Made by a program: the position numbers and the translations under genes. Source: Myxococcaceae bacterium (lineage in GTDB: Bacteria; Myxococcota; Myxococcia; Myxococcales; Myxococcaceae). Taken from it: DNA of 6,048 bases. This document shows positions 5,689 to 6,048 of the stretch, piece after piece. The number at the start of each line of letters is the position of its first letter. Within the stretch, counting starts at the first letter, position 1. Location: positions 1 to 6,048 of the forward strand of contig JAGSPQ010000249.1 of the NCBI GenBank assembly GCA_018262385.1, read 5' to 3'. The notes beneath the pieces were generated by a model, which did no database searches, was not told the origin of the DNA, and saw nothing but the letters and a program-made list of their open reading frames with translations.

Positions 5689-6048
5689 ATGGCTGCCAAA
5701 AACCGAACAGTCGGAGTGCAAGACATCCAGCTACAGCTCTGTGAGCCGCGGACGAGCGCGTTCACCCGCCCCGGCTGGCTCTGGGAGCTGAAGTTCGACG
5801 GCTTCCGGGCGCTGGTCTCGAAGGAGGCCGGGAAGTCGCGAATCGTCTTCCGGCGCGGGCGGGACGCCGCCGACAAGTTCGTCGAGATCGCCGAGGCGGT
5901 CGACGCGCTGCCGGCGCAGGACTTCATCCTCGATGGCGAGCTGGTGATCCAGGACGCGCAGGGCAAGCCGATCTTCCAGAAGCTGCTCGAGCGCTCGACG
6001 CTCACCCGCCCCCGCGAGATCCGCGCGCTGGCCGAGTCGTCCCCCGCG
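5689..6048 (+). CDS. ligD: LigD-type ATP-dependent DNA ligase, N-terminal part (runs off right edge)
   Basis: This gene encodes the start of an ATP-dependent DNA ligase of the bacterial NHEJ class, which seals breaks held by Ku. The 120 codons present are the front of the adenylation domain. Motif I is WELKFDGFRAL, with the AMP-accepting Lys35 in KFDG (35-38). A motif Ia-like FRRGRDAADKF lies at 54-64 (most LigD proteins have SRNG here). FILDGELVIQD at 79-89 contains the Glu84 of motif III, followed by GKPIFQKLLER. An in-frame TAG at 5674-5676 excludes any upstream extension past 5677, so the ATG at 5689 is the start. The ligase domain is thus at the N-terminus, unlike Pseudomonas (phosphoesterase first) or Mycobacterium (polymerase first) LigD. 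The full protein could be a ligase-polymerase LigD or a ligase-only LigC-like enzyme, so the symbol is provisional. ku is its head-to-head neighbour. Confidence 0.93.
   Translation, partial: MAAKNRTVGVQDIQLQLCEPRTSAFTRPGWLWELKFDGFRALVSKEAGKSRIVFRRGRDAADKFVEIAEAVDALPAQDFILDGELVIQDAQGKPIFQKLLERSTLTRPREIRALAESSPA

Noticed and set aside
4820..5791. A 323-codon open frame on the plus strand, opposite ku
   Set aside because: It is a mirror of the Ku coding frame, with Leu/Gly/Arg-rich content and no family features, while Ku on the other strand is unmistakable.
4380..6005. A 541-codon open frame on the minus strand covering ku and part of the ligase
   Set aside because: It is out of frame with Ku and antisense to the ligase and the FadL-type gene. 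It shows no domain and has low-complexity Arg-rich content.

Overview
The window is a GC-rich, densely coding stretch of a Gram-negative bacterial chromosome. The Gram-negative reading rests on an outer-membrane FadL-type beta-barrel with a terminal Phe and on a MacA-like periplasmic adaptor. Several starts lack a clear Shine-Dalgarno sequence, codon third positions are mostly G or C, and the genome carries a bacterial NHEJ pair (Ku plus an LigD-type ligase). Together these fit a high-GC proteobacterium or a Myxococcota/deltaproteobacterial-type organism. That placement is inference only; there is no rRNA or other marker gene here.

Layout. (1) Positions 3300 down to 1, minus strand, hold a likely operon: a two-part DUF4389-like membrane protein, a MacA/HlyD-type membrane fusion protein, a MacB/LolD-type ABC ATPase, and the first 225 residues of a MacB-type permease that runs off the left edge. 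The last three genes are tightly packed (a 2-bp gap, then a 4-bp ATGA overlap) and should form one tripartite export machine. The order adaptor-ATPase-permease resembles split systems such as YknXYZ rather than the fused E. coli MacB. (2) Positions 3301-3442 are a 142-bp divergent intergenic region. (3) Positions 3443-4738, plus strand, encode a complete FadL/TodX-type outer-membrane transporter. (4) Positions 4751-5659, minus strand, encode Ku, which converges on the FadL gene with a 12-bp gap. (5) Position 5689 to the right edge, plus strand, is the start of an ATP-dependent DNA ligase of the LigD class, divergent from ku across only 29 bp.

Functionally there are three units: an ABC export system with an accessory membrane protein of unknown role, an outer-membrane hydrophobic-compound channel, and a two-gene non-homologous end-joining locus in which Ku binds DNA ends and the ligase seals them. 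I found no RNA gene, mobile element, CRISPR array or tandem repeat. No stretch over 300 bases is without a gene. Nothing here amounts to an undescribed system. The points most worth a second look are the DUF4389-like gene beside the exporter, the very short ku/ligase divergent spacer with a small palindrome, and the ligase-first architecture of the truncated NHEJ ligase.
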